Assembly (NCBI GenBank): GCA_009885595.1
Contig: VFKJ01000499.1
Coordinates: 1-18,593 of the forward strand
Direction: 5' to 3'
From: Myxococcales bacterium
GTDB lineage: Bacteria > Myxococcota > Myxococcia > Myxococcales > Myxococcaceae
DNA length: 18,593 nt
In this document: piece by piece, positions 1 to 6,964 of the stretch
Position numbering within the stretch: the stretch's first letter is position 1
Layout of the letters: every line of letters starts with the position of its first letter
Program-made: the position numbers and the translations under genes
Notes under the pieces: model-generated
Told to the model about the DNA's origin: nothing
Seen by the model: only the letters and a program-made list of their open reading frames with translations
Databases searched by the model: none

Positions 1-2671
1 ACAGCTCCTTCGCCACGGCCGCCACCGCCGCCACGTCGTCCACGTCGCTGCGCGCGAAGATCTCCACGCCCTCGAGCGCGAAGAGCTTCTTCACCGTCGT
101 CTCGTTCATGTCGTCCTCCCGATGCGGCGCCGTCCACGCGCCCAGGCCCCGGCCCACGAAGCGGGCGCAGGCCTTCAAGATGAAGTCGTCCGAGGTGCAC
201 AGCCCCTCGAGGTGCTGCGACAGTCTCGCCGCGGCGCCAAACGGGAGCGAGCGGTGGTGCGCGTCGACGTGATGGGCGACCAGCTCCCGCTCTTCCGGGC
301 TCACCACGTTGTCCACCAGTTCCATCGCCCAGGCGCGCCGACGGGTGTCCGAGCCCAGCAGCAGGGTGTGCGCCCTGCGCAGCCCGCGGGCGTCGCGCCG
401 CAGGCCCAGCAGCCAGAAGCTCAGCTCCATCGCCTGGTCGAGGCGATCCGCGAGCACGCGCGTCAGCAGCGACTCCTCACCCAGCGCGGCGCGGCAGTCG
501 CGATACGGCTCCACCAGCGCCAATGAGCCATCACGGCGACGGCGCAGCGCTTCAAGCTGGCGCTGCTCCGAGATGACGAACTCGGGGTGCTCGTCGTGCA
601 GCTGCGCCAGCGCGATGCCCACCCGGTAGTGGAGCGAGGGATCGTCGTGGGCGTTCGAGAAGAGCAAGGCGTCGAGCGCCGACTGGGTGCCGATCAACCG
701 CAGCACGCGCGGCAACTGCAGGCGCAGCGAGCGGGCGCGGCTTCGATCGTCGAGCGCGGCGGCGAGCAGCGGCACCACCGCGTCTCCCAGCGAGGCCAGC
801 GAGGCGCGCGCCACCCGGCGATCGTCGCGCCAGGAGAGGTAGCGCAGCAGCCGGGGCGCCAGCTCGACGTACTTCCCTTCGCCCGTCGCCTCGATCGCCA
901 CCCGGCGCACCGAGACGTCGGTGTCGTCGAGGTAGGCCACCAGCGCGCGAGAGAGCTGGGGGTCCTCGCCGGCCTGCCCCAGCCGACCCAACAAGCGGGC
1001 CATCTCGCGTCGCTCGGCGGGAGGCGCGTCGATGCCGCGCGAGAGCAGCTCAGCCAGCAGCTTGCGGGCCTCGGCAGGCTTCGGCCCCTCGAGGATCAGC
1101 AGGCCCCCGATCGCCGCGGTGAGCACCCCGATGTCCGTCTGCGCCAACAGCGGAGGCAGCACCAGCCGCGCGCGCTCAGGGGCCAGCCGCGCCAGCGCCC
1201 AGATGGCCCCGTCACGAGGGCGCCTGGAGCCAGCCACGATGATCGCCTCCAGCGGCCTGGCCAGCATGGTGAGCCGCAGCGAGTCGGCGAGCATCACCCC
1301 GCGTTCCTGCACCCGCTCCTGCCGATGCGCCAGCAACTGCCGCACGTGCCCCTCGGACACGAGCCCGGTGCGCTCGAGCAGATCCGCCGCGCGCAGGGCG
1401 TGCTCGGGTGAGGACGAGTTGATCGCCTCGCCCAGCAGCCGCTCCTCGCCCTCGAAGCCGCCTTCCACCTCGAGGCCGGCGACCCGCGCGTGCACCGCCT
1501 CCACGTACCGGGGGCGAATCTTGTACAGCGCCCAGCCCACGCCCGCGCACACCAGCAGCGAGAGCGCGAAGACACCTGGCAGCCCCACGGCGCCGGCCAC
1601 CGCGAGGATCGAGAGGCCGGCGATCACCATGCCGCCCTTGCGCACCAGGCCGTCGATGGTGCGCCGGGCGCCGTCGCGCAGGTCGTCGGGCAGGGGCGCG
1701 TACATCAGCTGAATCGCCACCGGCATCAGCGACCAACTGGACGCGGCCTCGAAGACCTTGAGGGCAAACGCGCTCCACACCGAGGGCACCGCCCAGGCGC
1801 CGATGGTGAGCGCGGCCAGCGTCGCCGGCACCACCGCGGCGTACTTGAGGATGCCCAGCCTCCGCAGCAGCAGCTCGGCCAGGAAGAACTGAAAGGCCAC
1901 GCAGAACACGCCTGTCCACAGCTGGTGCGCCGCGAAGAGCTCGGCCATGTCGGCCTCGACCAGCTGCTGCGCCGCGCGCTCGCGGAAGGCGAAGTCCGTC
2001 AGCTGCTGCAACAACGACAGCCCCAGCACCAACACGCCCAGCAGCTGGGTGTAGGGGGCGAGCAGCACCTCCTTCCACCCTGAGCGCGCGAGCGGCGAGC
2101 CCTTCGAGGGAGCGACCTGATCGAGCTCGGGCCGGTGAAACCGCCAGGCCACCGCGGCGCCCGCCAGGAAGAACGCGCCCGCCACCAGCAACGCCAACGC
2201 CCCCGCGGTGTGCGCGAGCACCTGCGCGAGGAAGCCGCCGGCGATCGCCCCCGACATCCCCACCGCGTTGATCCAGCTGAACGCCTTGCGCGCCTCTCGC
2301 GCGTCGAAGGCCTCACCCATCGAGCCCCAGAAGGCGAGGGAGACCTGCGTGGCGAAGGCCTCGGAGAACAGGTACGCGGCCAGCGCCACCAGCGGCGCCT
2401 CGAGCCACAGCCCCCCGGCCAAGCCTAAGGACAGCAGGGCTCCTACGATCGCCAGGTAGCCGGGGTTTCGCCGCCGTTTACCTTCGCCGCCCAGCAGCGC
2501 GAGCCCACCGGCGATCACCGCGGCGGCCATGTACAGCCAGGGCAACGCGCCCGAGTTGAAGCGGGAGAGCGTCAGCGCGTTGGCGCCGGGCTTGAGCATC
2601 GCCACCGCGCCGATGAAGCAGAACTGGAAAGCCGCTGCGGGCCACAGCCGCGAACTCCACGAGCGGGCCAT
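1..2671 (-). CDS. Nucleotide-transporter-like membrane protein with HEAT-like repeats and start of a cyclic-nucleotide-binding domain (partial, C-terminus beyond the window)
   Basis: An open frame of 890 codons runs from an ATG at 2671 to the left window edge without a stop. GGTGGAG lies 7 bases upstream of the ATG as a ribosome site, and the preceding lipoprotein gene stops 4 bases before it. Residues about 10-385 hold roughly ten to twelve hydrophobic segments. A stretch near 117-148 (containing FDAREARKAFSWINAVG and GAIAGGFL) and another near 329-352 (DLRDGARRTIDGLVRKGG) resemble the ATP/ADP exchange (NTT/TLC) carrier family. Residues about 405-850 are soluble, helical and HEAT-like (for example DDTDVSVRRVAIEATGEG). 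At about 857-890 the sequence (TVKKLFALEGVEIFARSDVDD) looks like the first strand of a cAMP/cGMP-binding domain, a known architecture with this carrier type. Location is inner membrane by inference. The substrate is unknown; carriers of this class with HEAT tails are not proven nucleotide exchangers. Confidence 0.8.
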   Translation of the reverse strand, partial: MARSWSSRLWPAAAFQFCFIGAVAMLKPGANALTLSRFNSGALPWLYMAAAVIAGGLALLGGEGKRRRNPGYLAIVGALLSLGLAGGLWLEAPLVALAAYLFSEAFATQVSLAFWGSMGEAFDAREARKAFSWINAVGMSGAIAGGFLAQVLAHTAGALALLVAGAFFLAGAAVAWRFHRPELDQVAPSKGSPLARSGWKEVLLAPYTQLLGVLVLGLSLLQQLTDFAFRERAAQQLVEADMAELFAAHQLWTGVFCVAFQFFLAELLLRRLGILKYAAVVPATLAALTIGAWAVPSVWSAFALKVFEAASSWSLMPVAIQLMYAPLPDDLRDGARRTIDGLVRKGGMVIAGLSILAVAGAVGLPGVFALSLLVCAGVGWALYKIRPRYVEAVHARVAGLEVEGGFEGEERLLGEAINSSSPEHALRAADLLERTGLVSEGHVRQLLAHRQERVQERGVMLADSLRLTMLARPLEAIIVAGSRRPRDGAIWALARLAPERARLVLPPLLAQTDIGVLTAAIGGLLILEGPKPAEARKLLAELLSRGIDAPPAERREMARLLGRLGQAGEDPQLSRALVAYLDDTDVSVRRVAIEATGEGKYVELAPRLLRYLSWRDDRRVARASLASLGDAVVPLLAAALDDRSRARSLRLQLPRVLRLIGTQSALDALLFSNAHDDPSLHYRVGIALAQLHDEHPEFVISEQRQLEALRRRRDGSLALVEPYRDCRAALGEESLLTRVLADRLDQAMELSFWLLGLRRDARGLRRAHTLLLGSDTRRRAWAMELVDNVVSPEERELVAHHVDAHHRSLPFGAAARLSQHLEGLCTSDDFILKACARFVGRGLGAWTAPHREDDMNETTVKKLFALEGVEIFARSDVDDVAAVAAVAKEL

Positions 2672-2675
2672 GGGC

Positions 2676-3284
2676 TCACTCCACCGTGAAGGGGAGCTCT
2701 GCCTTGCCGAGCGCCGACGCCAGCTTCAGGTGAATCACCTGCCCAGCGGTCAACGCCCGCGCGGGGAAGCGCACCCGGTAGCCCACCCAGAAGCTCTCCA
2801 TGTACGAGTAGTACGAGCGCATCTCGGTGTTGGTGCGCCCCAGGCGCTCCACCAGCACCGGCGGCAGCTCTTCGGTGCCCACCACCACCACCATGCGCCA
2901 CATGCTGTTGGTCTTCTCGAAGTCGTCGAAGCGGTAGTCGTTCGCGTGCACGGCGAAGAAGAACTCGACCGCGTCGGCCACGCGCGCGCGCTCGTCGGTC
3001 AGCTTCGTCTCGAGCTCGGCGGGCGGCCAGCTCTTGAACGAGCCCTCGCGGCGCACGCGCGCGTCCACGAAGGCCGGGGACTGCCAGGTCGCCTGGAAGA
3101 ACACCTTGGTGTCGAGGTTGTCGTAGACGCCCTTGGACGCGGTGAAGCGCTCCAGCACGCGCTGGTAGGCGGCCTCTTCGTCGGCGTCGCGCGCCGCGGG
3201 CGGCGGATCACCCGGAATGCGCGGAATGCGCGCGCTGGGGCAGGCCACCAGCGCCAGCAGGCAGAGGGCGCCCAGCCACTTCAC
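2676..3284 (-). CDS. Small predicted lipoprotein of unknown function
   Basis: I do not recognise a family. The start chosen is a GTG at 3284 that overlaps the pyrE stop (GTGA). It gives a 202-residue protein opening with a short lipoprotein signal, MKWLGALCLLALVAC, with the lipidated cysteine at residue 15. A longer frame upstream exists but merely runs antisense to pyrE's shadow and would bury the signal peptide. After the lipobox come a short proline-rich linker and a mixed globular region rich in aromatics, for example DAVEFFFAVHANDYRFDDFEKT and YYSYMESFWVGYRVRF. There is no further membrane segment, so it should be a soluble domain anchored in a membrane facing the periplasm or surface. 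It is translationally coupled to pyrE and followed 4 bases later by the transporter-like gene, so it may work with that gene rather than with pyrE. Confidence 0.8.
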   Translation of the reverse strand: MKWLGALCLLALVACPSARIPRIPGDPPPAARDADEEAAYQRVLERFTASKGVYDNLDTKVFFQATWQSPAFVDARVRREGSFKSWPPAELETKLTDERARVADAVEFFFAVHANDYRFDDFEKTNSMWRMVVVVGTEELPPVLVERLGRTNTEMRSYYSYMESFWVGYRVRFPARALTAGQVIHLKLASALGKAELPFTVE

Positions 3285-3868
3285 GGAAAGTCGCTCCGCG
3301 CGAAGAGCGAGACCACCGGCACCCCGGTCGCTTCGATCGCCTCGCGGCCACCTTCCTGGCGGTCGACCAGGGTGAACGCGCCCACGGGCATCAGGCCCTC
3401 GGCGCGCGCCCGCTCGATCGCCTTGATGGTGGAGGCCCCGGTGGTGATCACGTCTTCGAGGATGACCACCTTCGCGCCCGCGGGCAGCGAGGTGAGCCCC
3501 TCGATCCACTGGCCGGTGCCGTGGCCCTTGGGTTCCTTGCGCACCAGGAAGGCCTGCAGCGGCGCCTGGCCCAGGAAGCTCACCAGCGACACCGCGCTCG
3601 CGAGTGGATCTGCGCCCATCGTCAGCCCGCCCACGCCCACCGCCTCGGGGAAGTGCTGGCGCGCGCCTGCGAACATCAGCTTGCCTACCAACCAGTGACC
3701 CTCGGCGGTGAGCACGGTCTTCTTGCAGTCGACATAGAAGTCAGACTCGCGGCCGCTCGAGAGCACCACCTTCTTCTTCGCGTACGAGAGCTGCGTGAGC
3801 ATCGCCAGCAGCCGGCGGCGATCGGCTTCGAGGGTGGCCGCCGAGACATCCAGCGACGGCGCCGTCAC
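3281..3868 (-). CDS. pyrE: Orotate phosphoribosyltransferase
   Basis: PyrE joins orotate to PRPP to give OMP, the penultimate step of UMP synthesis in the cytoplasm. The 195-residue protein has the PRPP-binding signature VVILEDVITTGAS at about 135-147 and the flexible catalytic loop with paired basic residues, VRKEPKGHGTGQWIEG, at about 109-124. YVDCKK near 45-50 matches the orotate-side region seen in the family. Length is normal for bacterial PyrE. The ATG at 3868 overlaps the end of the padC-like gene by 4 bases (ATGA), so translation is probably coupled. No other pyrimidine gene is present in the window. Function is assigned from motifs with high certainty; the link to the cytoskeletal genes upstream is inference. 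Confidence 0.96.
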   Translation of the reverse strand: MTAPSLDVSAATLEADRRRLLAMLTQLSYAKKKVVLSSGRESDFYVDCKKTVLTAEGHWLVGKLMFAGARQHFPEAVGVGGLTMGADPLASAVSLVSFLGQAPLQAFLVRKEPKGHGTGQWIEGLTSLPAGAKVVILEDVITTGASTIKAIERARAEGLMPVGAFTLVDRQEGGREAIEATGVPVVSLFARSDFP

Positions 3869-4635
3869 TGCTTGCTCTCCAGGAACGCCACCAGGTCCAC
3901 CGAGTAGCGCAGCTGCTTGAGCAGCTCCTCGCGGCGGGTCTCGTCGAGCTCAGCGAACACGTCGGCCAGCAGCGAGAGATCCTGGTTGGCCTGGCCCAGG
4001 CGCACGGTGACGTCGGCGGCGAGCTCATCGGCGTCGACCTCTTCTTCCACCGATTCGGGCGAGAGGTCGTCACCTTGCGAGAGCGCCTTGTCGAGCATCT
4101 CGCGCGCGGAAGGCGAGAGCTTGCCGGCCTCTTCCAGGGCGGCGCGCAGGGCGGTGAGCGCCGGGGCGCCCACGCTCCTCGAGTGAATGGCCGACGCCAG
4201 CGACATCAACAGCGAGTCGGCGTCGGAGAGATCGGTGTGCAGCCGCGCCAGCACCTTCTCGCGCTGGAGGAAGCGCAGCGCCGCCGCCCGCCGGAAGCCG
4301 GTGATCACCTGGAAGCGATCGGGCGGGCGCAGCCGCACGTCGATGGGGAACAGCTGGCCCAGGCGGGCGATGTCGGTGGCGAGGCCCGCGACGTCTTCCA
4401 GCTCGGCGGGGTCACGCACCAGGAACTCGGTGTCTTCGTCGAGCCGATCGAGCGGAATGAGCGCGGGCGCGACGAAGTGTTTGTGAACGACCGGCGTCTC
4501 TTCGACCTGCGGGAGCGGCGGGGCCGACGGCGGGGGAGGCGGAACCGGCTGCTGCTCCGCCGCCGGGGCGGGAACCCCGGGGGCCTGCTCTTCGCCAGCC
4601 GTCGCTGGCGTGTCTGCGTTCACGCTTTCCGACAT
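3865..4635 (-). CDS. padC: PadC-like adaptor with ParB/Srx-type CTP-binding fold
   Basis: In M. xanthus, PadC sits directly after bacNOP, binds CTP through a ParB/Srx domain and connects ParA to the bactofilin scaffold. Here a 256-residue protein occupies the same place. Residues 1-52 are Pro/Ala/Glu-rich and look disordered. Residues about 55-145 are ParB-like: LGQLFPIDVR and VITGFRRAAALRF match the first two nucleotide-pocket boxes. The C-terminal third is acidic and helical (EEEVDADELAAD, then FAELDETRREELLKQLRYS) and could be the ParA- or bactofilin-contacting part. No helix-turn-helix or other DNA-binding domain is visible, unlike true ParB. The canonical GERR box reads GFRR, and no ENxQR box is seen. 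It lies 95 bases after bacP and overlaps pyrE by 4 bases. The symbol rests on synteny plus fold-level motifs. Confidence 0.82.
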   Translation of the reverse strand: MSESVNADTPATAGEEQAPGVPAPAAEQQPVPPPPPSAPPLPQVEETPVVHKHFVAPALIPLDRLDEDTEFLVRDPAELEDVAGLATDIARLGQLFPIDVRLRPPDRFQVITGFRRAAALRFLQREKVLARLHTDLSDADSLLMSLASAIHSRSVGAPALTALRAALEEAGKLSPSAREMLDKALSQGDDLSPESVEEEVDADELAADVTVRLGQANQDLSLLADVFAELDETRREELLKQLRYSVDLVAFLESKQ

Positions 4636-4730
4636 GGAGTGTCGCCGATGGCAGCGGAACGCTGCGCGAGACAGATGGGAGCAAAGCGGACATCTGGCCG
4701 AGGCAGAACGACCCAGATCATGGTGCTCAC
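4636..4730 (-). promoter_or_regulatory. bacP-padC gap with two inverted repeats
   Basis: This 95-base gap is the longest inside the bactofilin-padC cluster. Reading on the minus strand it carries CAGATG and CATCTG arms (4696-4691 and 4677-4672) 13 bases apart. It then carries a perfect 6-bp hairpin, GCAGCG-TTC-CGCTGC, at 4665-4651, only about 15 bases upstream of the padC ATG. No U-run follows, so it is not a classical terminator. The hairpin and the absence of a clear Shine-Dalgarno before padC could lower or regulate padC translation or processing relative to bacP. The base pairing is seen directly; the regulatory role is inference. Confidence 0.4.
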
Positions 4731-5336
4731 TTACTTCTTCTTCTTGAGGAGGACCTTCTTCTTGCCGGCCTCGCCCACCAGCACGGGCTGGGGCGGGGGC
4801 GGCGGAGGCGGCTTGCCTTCAGAGCGTTCGAACCTGGCGGAGATCACCGGGGCGGCGGGCGGCTGGGGCTTGCCCATCGGCCGGCTCACCAGGGGCGGGC
4901 GGGCGGGCGCCACCACGGCGGCCGGACGCACGATCGGGCGGCTGACGCTGGTGGCGCGCTGCGCGGGACGCTCGGAGGCCGGGCGGGGCTCGGCGTTGCC
5001 CATGTCGACGCGGCCGCGGAAGCTGGCGCCGTCGACGATGATCACGCGAGGCGCGTTGATGTCGCCCACCATGCGCCCTTCGCGCGTGAGCTCGACCGAC
5101 TCGGTGGCGGAGATGTTGCCCACCACCACGCCCGAGATGATGGCGTTCTTCACCTGGACGTTGGCCTTCACGATGCCCGAGGGCTCGACGATCAGGGTCC
5201 TGGTGAGGCTCAGCTCACCCTCGACGCGGCCGCGAACCGTGAGGTCCTCGTCGCCCGAGAGCTTGCCGTTGATGAGGATCGACGGGCCGATGATCGTCGA
5301 CTCGCCGGTCGCTGCGAAATCCTTGGTGGCTGCCAT
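4731..5336 (-). CDS. bacP: Long bactofilin with Pro-rich, polylysine tail (BacP-like)
   Basis: Bactofilins polymerise without nucleotide into filaments through a right-handed beta-helix. This third copy has 201 residues. The beta-helical core spans about 14-115, with repeating short strands and glycine turns (SGDEDLTVRGRVEGELSL, VVVGNISATESVEL). It is followed by an 85-residue tail that is basic and proline-rich, with a run of seven prolines, ending KKKVLLKKKK. A lysine-rich C-terminal extension distinguishes M. xanthus BacP from the shorter BacN and BacO, where it serves partner binding. The core is closest to the preceding bactofilin (shared SGDEDL), consistent with tandem duplication. The ATG at 5336 is 6 bases after the previous stop. 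The gene ends with TAA. Confidence 0.9.
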   Translation of the reverse strand: MAATKDFAATGESTIIGPSILINGKLSGDEDLTVRGRVEGELSLTRTLIVEPSGIVKANVQVKNAIISGVVVGNISATESVELTREGRMVGDINAPRVIIVDGASFRGRVDMGNAEPRPASERPAQRATSVSRPIVRPAAVVAPARPPLVSRPMGKPQPPAAPVISARFERSEGKPPPPPPPQPVLVGEAGKKKVLLKKKK

Positions 5337-5342
5337 GGTGGC

Positions 5343-5666
5343 TCAGCGCTCCTTGACGTCCATGTCGACGTTGCCCTTGAAGCTGGCACCATCGGCGATC
5401 AGGATGCGGGGAGCGCGCACGTCGCCCACCACCCGGCAGTCGGCCTTGAGCTCGACCTTGTCGGTCGCCGCGATGTTGCCGGTCACCTTCCCGGTGATCT
5501 CGACGTTCTGCACCTCGATGTCGGCCTCGACCGACGCCGACGCCTCCACGAAGAGGCTCTCCTTCAAGGAGATCTTCCCCTTCACGGTGCCCTGGATCAC
5601 GAGATCCTCGTCGCCCGAGATCTCGCCGTCGATGGTGATGCTCGAGCCGATGACTGTGTTCGCCAT
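5343..5666 (-). CDS. bacO: Short bactofilin (BacO-like)
   Basis: The 107-residue protein consists almost wholly of the bactofilin beta-helix core (about 5-102), with repeats such as ISGDEDLVIQGTVKGKISL, VTGNIAATDKVEL and ADGASFKGNVDMD. There is no signal peptide, membrane segment or extension, so it is a cytoplasmic filament subunit. The middle position in the three-gene run and the short length match BacO of M. xanthus. A purine-rich ribosome site (GAAGGGAAGGGGAAC) lies just upstream of the ATG, after a 34-base gap from the first bactofilin. It probably co-assembles with its two neighbours. Family assignment is very secure; which of BacN or BacO it equals rests on gene order. Confidence 0.92.
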   Translation of the reverse strand: MANTVIGSSITIDGEISGDEDLVIQGTVKGKISLKESLFVEASASVEADIEVQNVEITGKVTGNIAATDKVELKADCRVVGDVRAPRILIADGASFKGNVDMDVKER

Positions 5667-5700
5667 ACTGTGTTCCCCTTCCCTTCGGAAAATCGTTGGT

Positions 5701-6045
5701 TCAGATGTCGTCAGGCAGCTTGACGTCCATCTCGATGGAGCCGTTGAAGACCGCGCCGTCTTCGATCACCACGCGCGTGGCCTTGATGTCGCCATTCACC
5801 TTGGCGGACTGGTTGATCGACACCTTGGTGGAAGCGTCGATGTTGCCGCTCGCGGTGCCGTTGATGGTCAGCTCATCAGCCCGAATGTCGGCTTCGACCA
5901 CGCCGGACGACTCGATGGTGAGGTGGTTCTTGAGCGCGATCTGCCCTTCCACGCGCCCTTCGATGACCAGCCCGCCGCCGCCGGTGAGGCTGCCGCGGAT
6001 CGTGATGCCCTTGCCGATGATGTTGATCTGATCCGTGTTCGCCAT
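5701..6045 (-). CDS. bacN: Short bactofilin (BacN-like), first of three
   Basis: This 114-residue bactofilin opens the three-gene run. It shows the same beta-helix pattern (GSLTGGGGLVIEGRVEGQI, ASGNIDASTKVSINQ, EDGAVFNGSIEMD) flanked by very short ends, so it is an unadorned filament core. AGGA lies about 11 bases before the ATG at 6045. The 72-base gap upstream contains the end signals of the hydrolase gene and is the likeliest place for a promoter driving the bactofilin-padC-pyrE series. By synteny with M. xanthus it corresponds to BacN. Divergence from the other two copies (for example GGGGL where they have GDEDL) shows the duplication is old. Confidence 0.91.
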   Translation of the reverse strand: MANTDQINIIGKGITIRGSLTGGGGLVIEGRVEGQIALKNHLTIESSGVVEADIRADELTINGTASGNIDASTKVSINQSAKVNGDIKATRVVIEDGAVFNGSIEMDVKLPDDI

Positions 6046-6117
6046 GGGTGCGTGCTTCCTGGAGCTTTCTTGAAAAAACGGTGAGGTCCGCTGCCGGAAA
6101 AGCCGGCGAACCGTACG
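6046..6117 (-). terminator. Gap before bacN with a small GC hairpin and a separated T-run
   Basis: Just after the hydrolase stop the minus strand reads GCCGG-CTTTT-CCGGC (6107-6093), a perfect 5-bp stem. A run of six Ts appears 14 bases further on (6078-6073). The distance makes this a poor intrinsic terminator, but it may partly separate the kinase-TPR-hydrolase genes from the bactofilin genes. No convincing -35/-10 pair was found by eye. The structure is seen directly; its role is uncertain. Confidence 0.3.
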
Positions 6118-6954
6118 TCAGAGATGTGAGGAAATCCACGAAGAGATGTCGGACCACACGCCCTCGCGGCCGACTTCCATCAAGACTTCGTGGCGATAGT
6201 CACCGTATTCCTTGTACGTCTTGTCCTTCGAGGCGACGGTCTCGAAGAAGGCCTTCGCCGCGGGCATCAGCGCGATCGGATCGGCGGTGCCCGCGAGCAT
6301 CAGCACCGGCAGCGTGATGCGCGAGCCCAGGCCCGCCAGCCGCTTCTGGGCCGCCTGACACTCGAAGAACCAGCGCGGCGTGGTGCTGTGCAGATAGAGC
6401 GGATCGTTCCTGGTCTCTTCCTGCCACTTCAGGTCGCGCGAGAGCTGCTCGGGCTTGAGCTCGTTGCCGATCTTCAAGCCGGGGAGAATTCCCCTGATCA
6501 ACTTCGCCCCCAGCAGCTTGAGCGGCGGCGGCTCGAAGGCCAGCGCGTAGAAGGGAGAGGTGAGCACCACGCCCCTGAGCTCGGGCACCTGGGTGGCGGC
6601 GAAGTGGGTGGCCATCAAGGCGCCGTGCGAGTGCGCGACCAGGAAGATCGGCTTGCCCTTGGCCGCGTCCACCAGCCGGGCGAAGAAGACCTTCAGGTCC
6701 TCGAGGTAGTCGTCCCAGGCGTTGACGTCGCCGCGCGCGCCGTCGGCCTTGCCGTGGCCGCGATAGTCGAAGGTGAGCGTGCCGAAGCCTTCCTTGACGA
6801 AGGCCTCGATGGGCTTCTGGTAGCGGCCGCAGTGATCGCCGTAGCCGTGCACCACGCCCAACCACGCCTTGGGCTCGGCGTCGGTGGTCTCCTGTCTCCA
6901 GAAGAGGCGTGTCCCGTCTTTCGAAGCAAAAAAGCCTTCGTCACGTCTCGGCAT
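6118..6954 (-). CDS. Alpha/beta hydrolase of the monoacylglycerol lipase/lysophospholipase type
   Basis: The 278-residue protein has the full serine-hydrolase plan of the Hydrolase_4 family. An oxyanion motif VHGYGDHCGRY lies at about 35-45, FDYRGHGKADGARG at about 62-75, the nucleophile elbow AHSHGAL with Ser109, the acid in AGTADP at Asp225 and the base in YRHEVLME at His255. The elbow has Ala where most family members have the first Gly of GxSxG. There is no signal peptide, so it is probably cytoplasmic and cleaves an ester of a lipid or small molecule; the substrate cannot be read from sequence. The ATG at 6954 follows the TPR gene by 10 bases, with AGAAGG as ribosome site, so the two are likely co-transcribed. 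Confidence 0.9.
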   Translation of the reverse strand: MPRRDEGFFASKDGTRLFWRQETTDAEPKAWLGVVHGYGDHCGRYQKPIEAFVKEGFGTLTFDYRGHGKADGARGDVNAWDDYLEDLKVFFARLVDAAKGKPIFLVAHSHGALMATHFAATQVPELRGVVLTSPFYALAFEPPPLKLLGAKLIRGILPGLKIGNELKPEQLSRDLKWQEETRNDPLYLHSTTPRWFFECQAAQKRLAGLGSRITLPVLMLAGTADPIALMPAAKAFFETVASKDKTYKEYGDYRHEVLMEVGREGVWSDISSWISSHL

Positions 6955-6964
6955 GAAGGGCCTT

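Noticed and set aside
1032..1712. Ser/Arg-rich plus-strand open frames at the left end
   Set aside because: They are antisense to the continuous 890-codon transporter-like frame and show no domain.
3285..3509. In-frame upstream extension of the small lipoprotein gene
   Set aside because: It lies inside pyrE in another frame and would bury the lipoprotein signal; the GTG at 3284 explains the gene.
4075..6084. Long plus-strand open frame opposite padC and the bactofilins
   Set aside because: It mirrors the coding phase of four well-supported minus-strand genes and its product is low-complexity; such antisense frames arise from GC-rich third positions.
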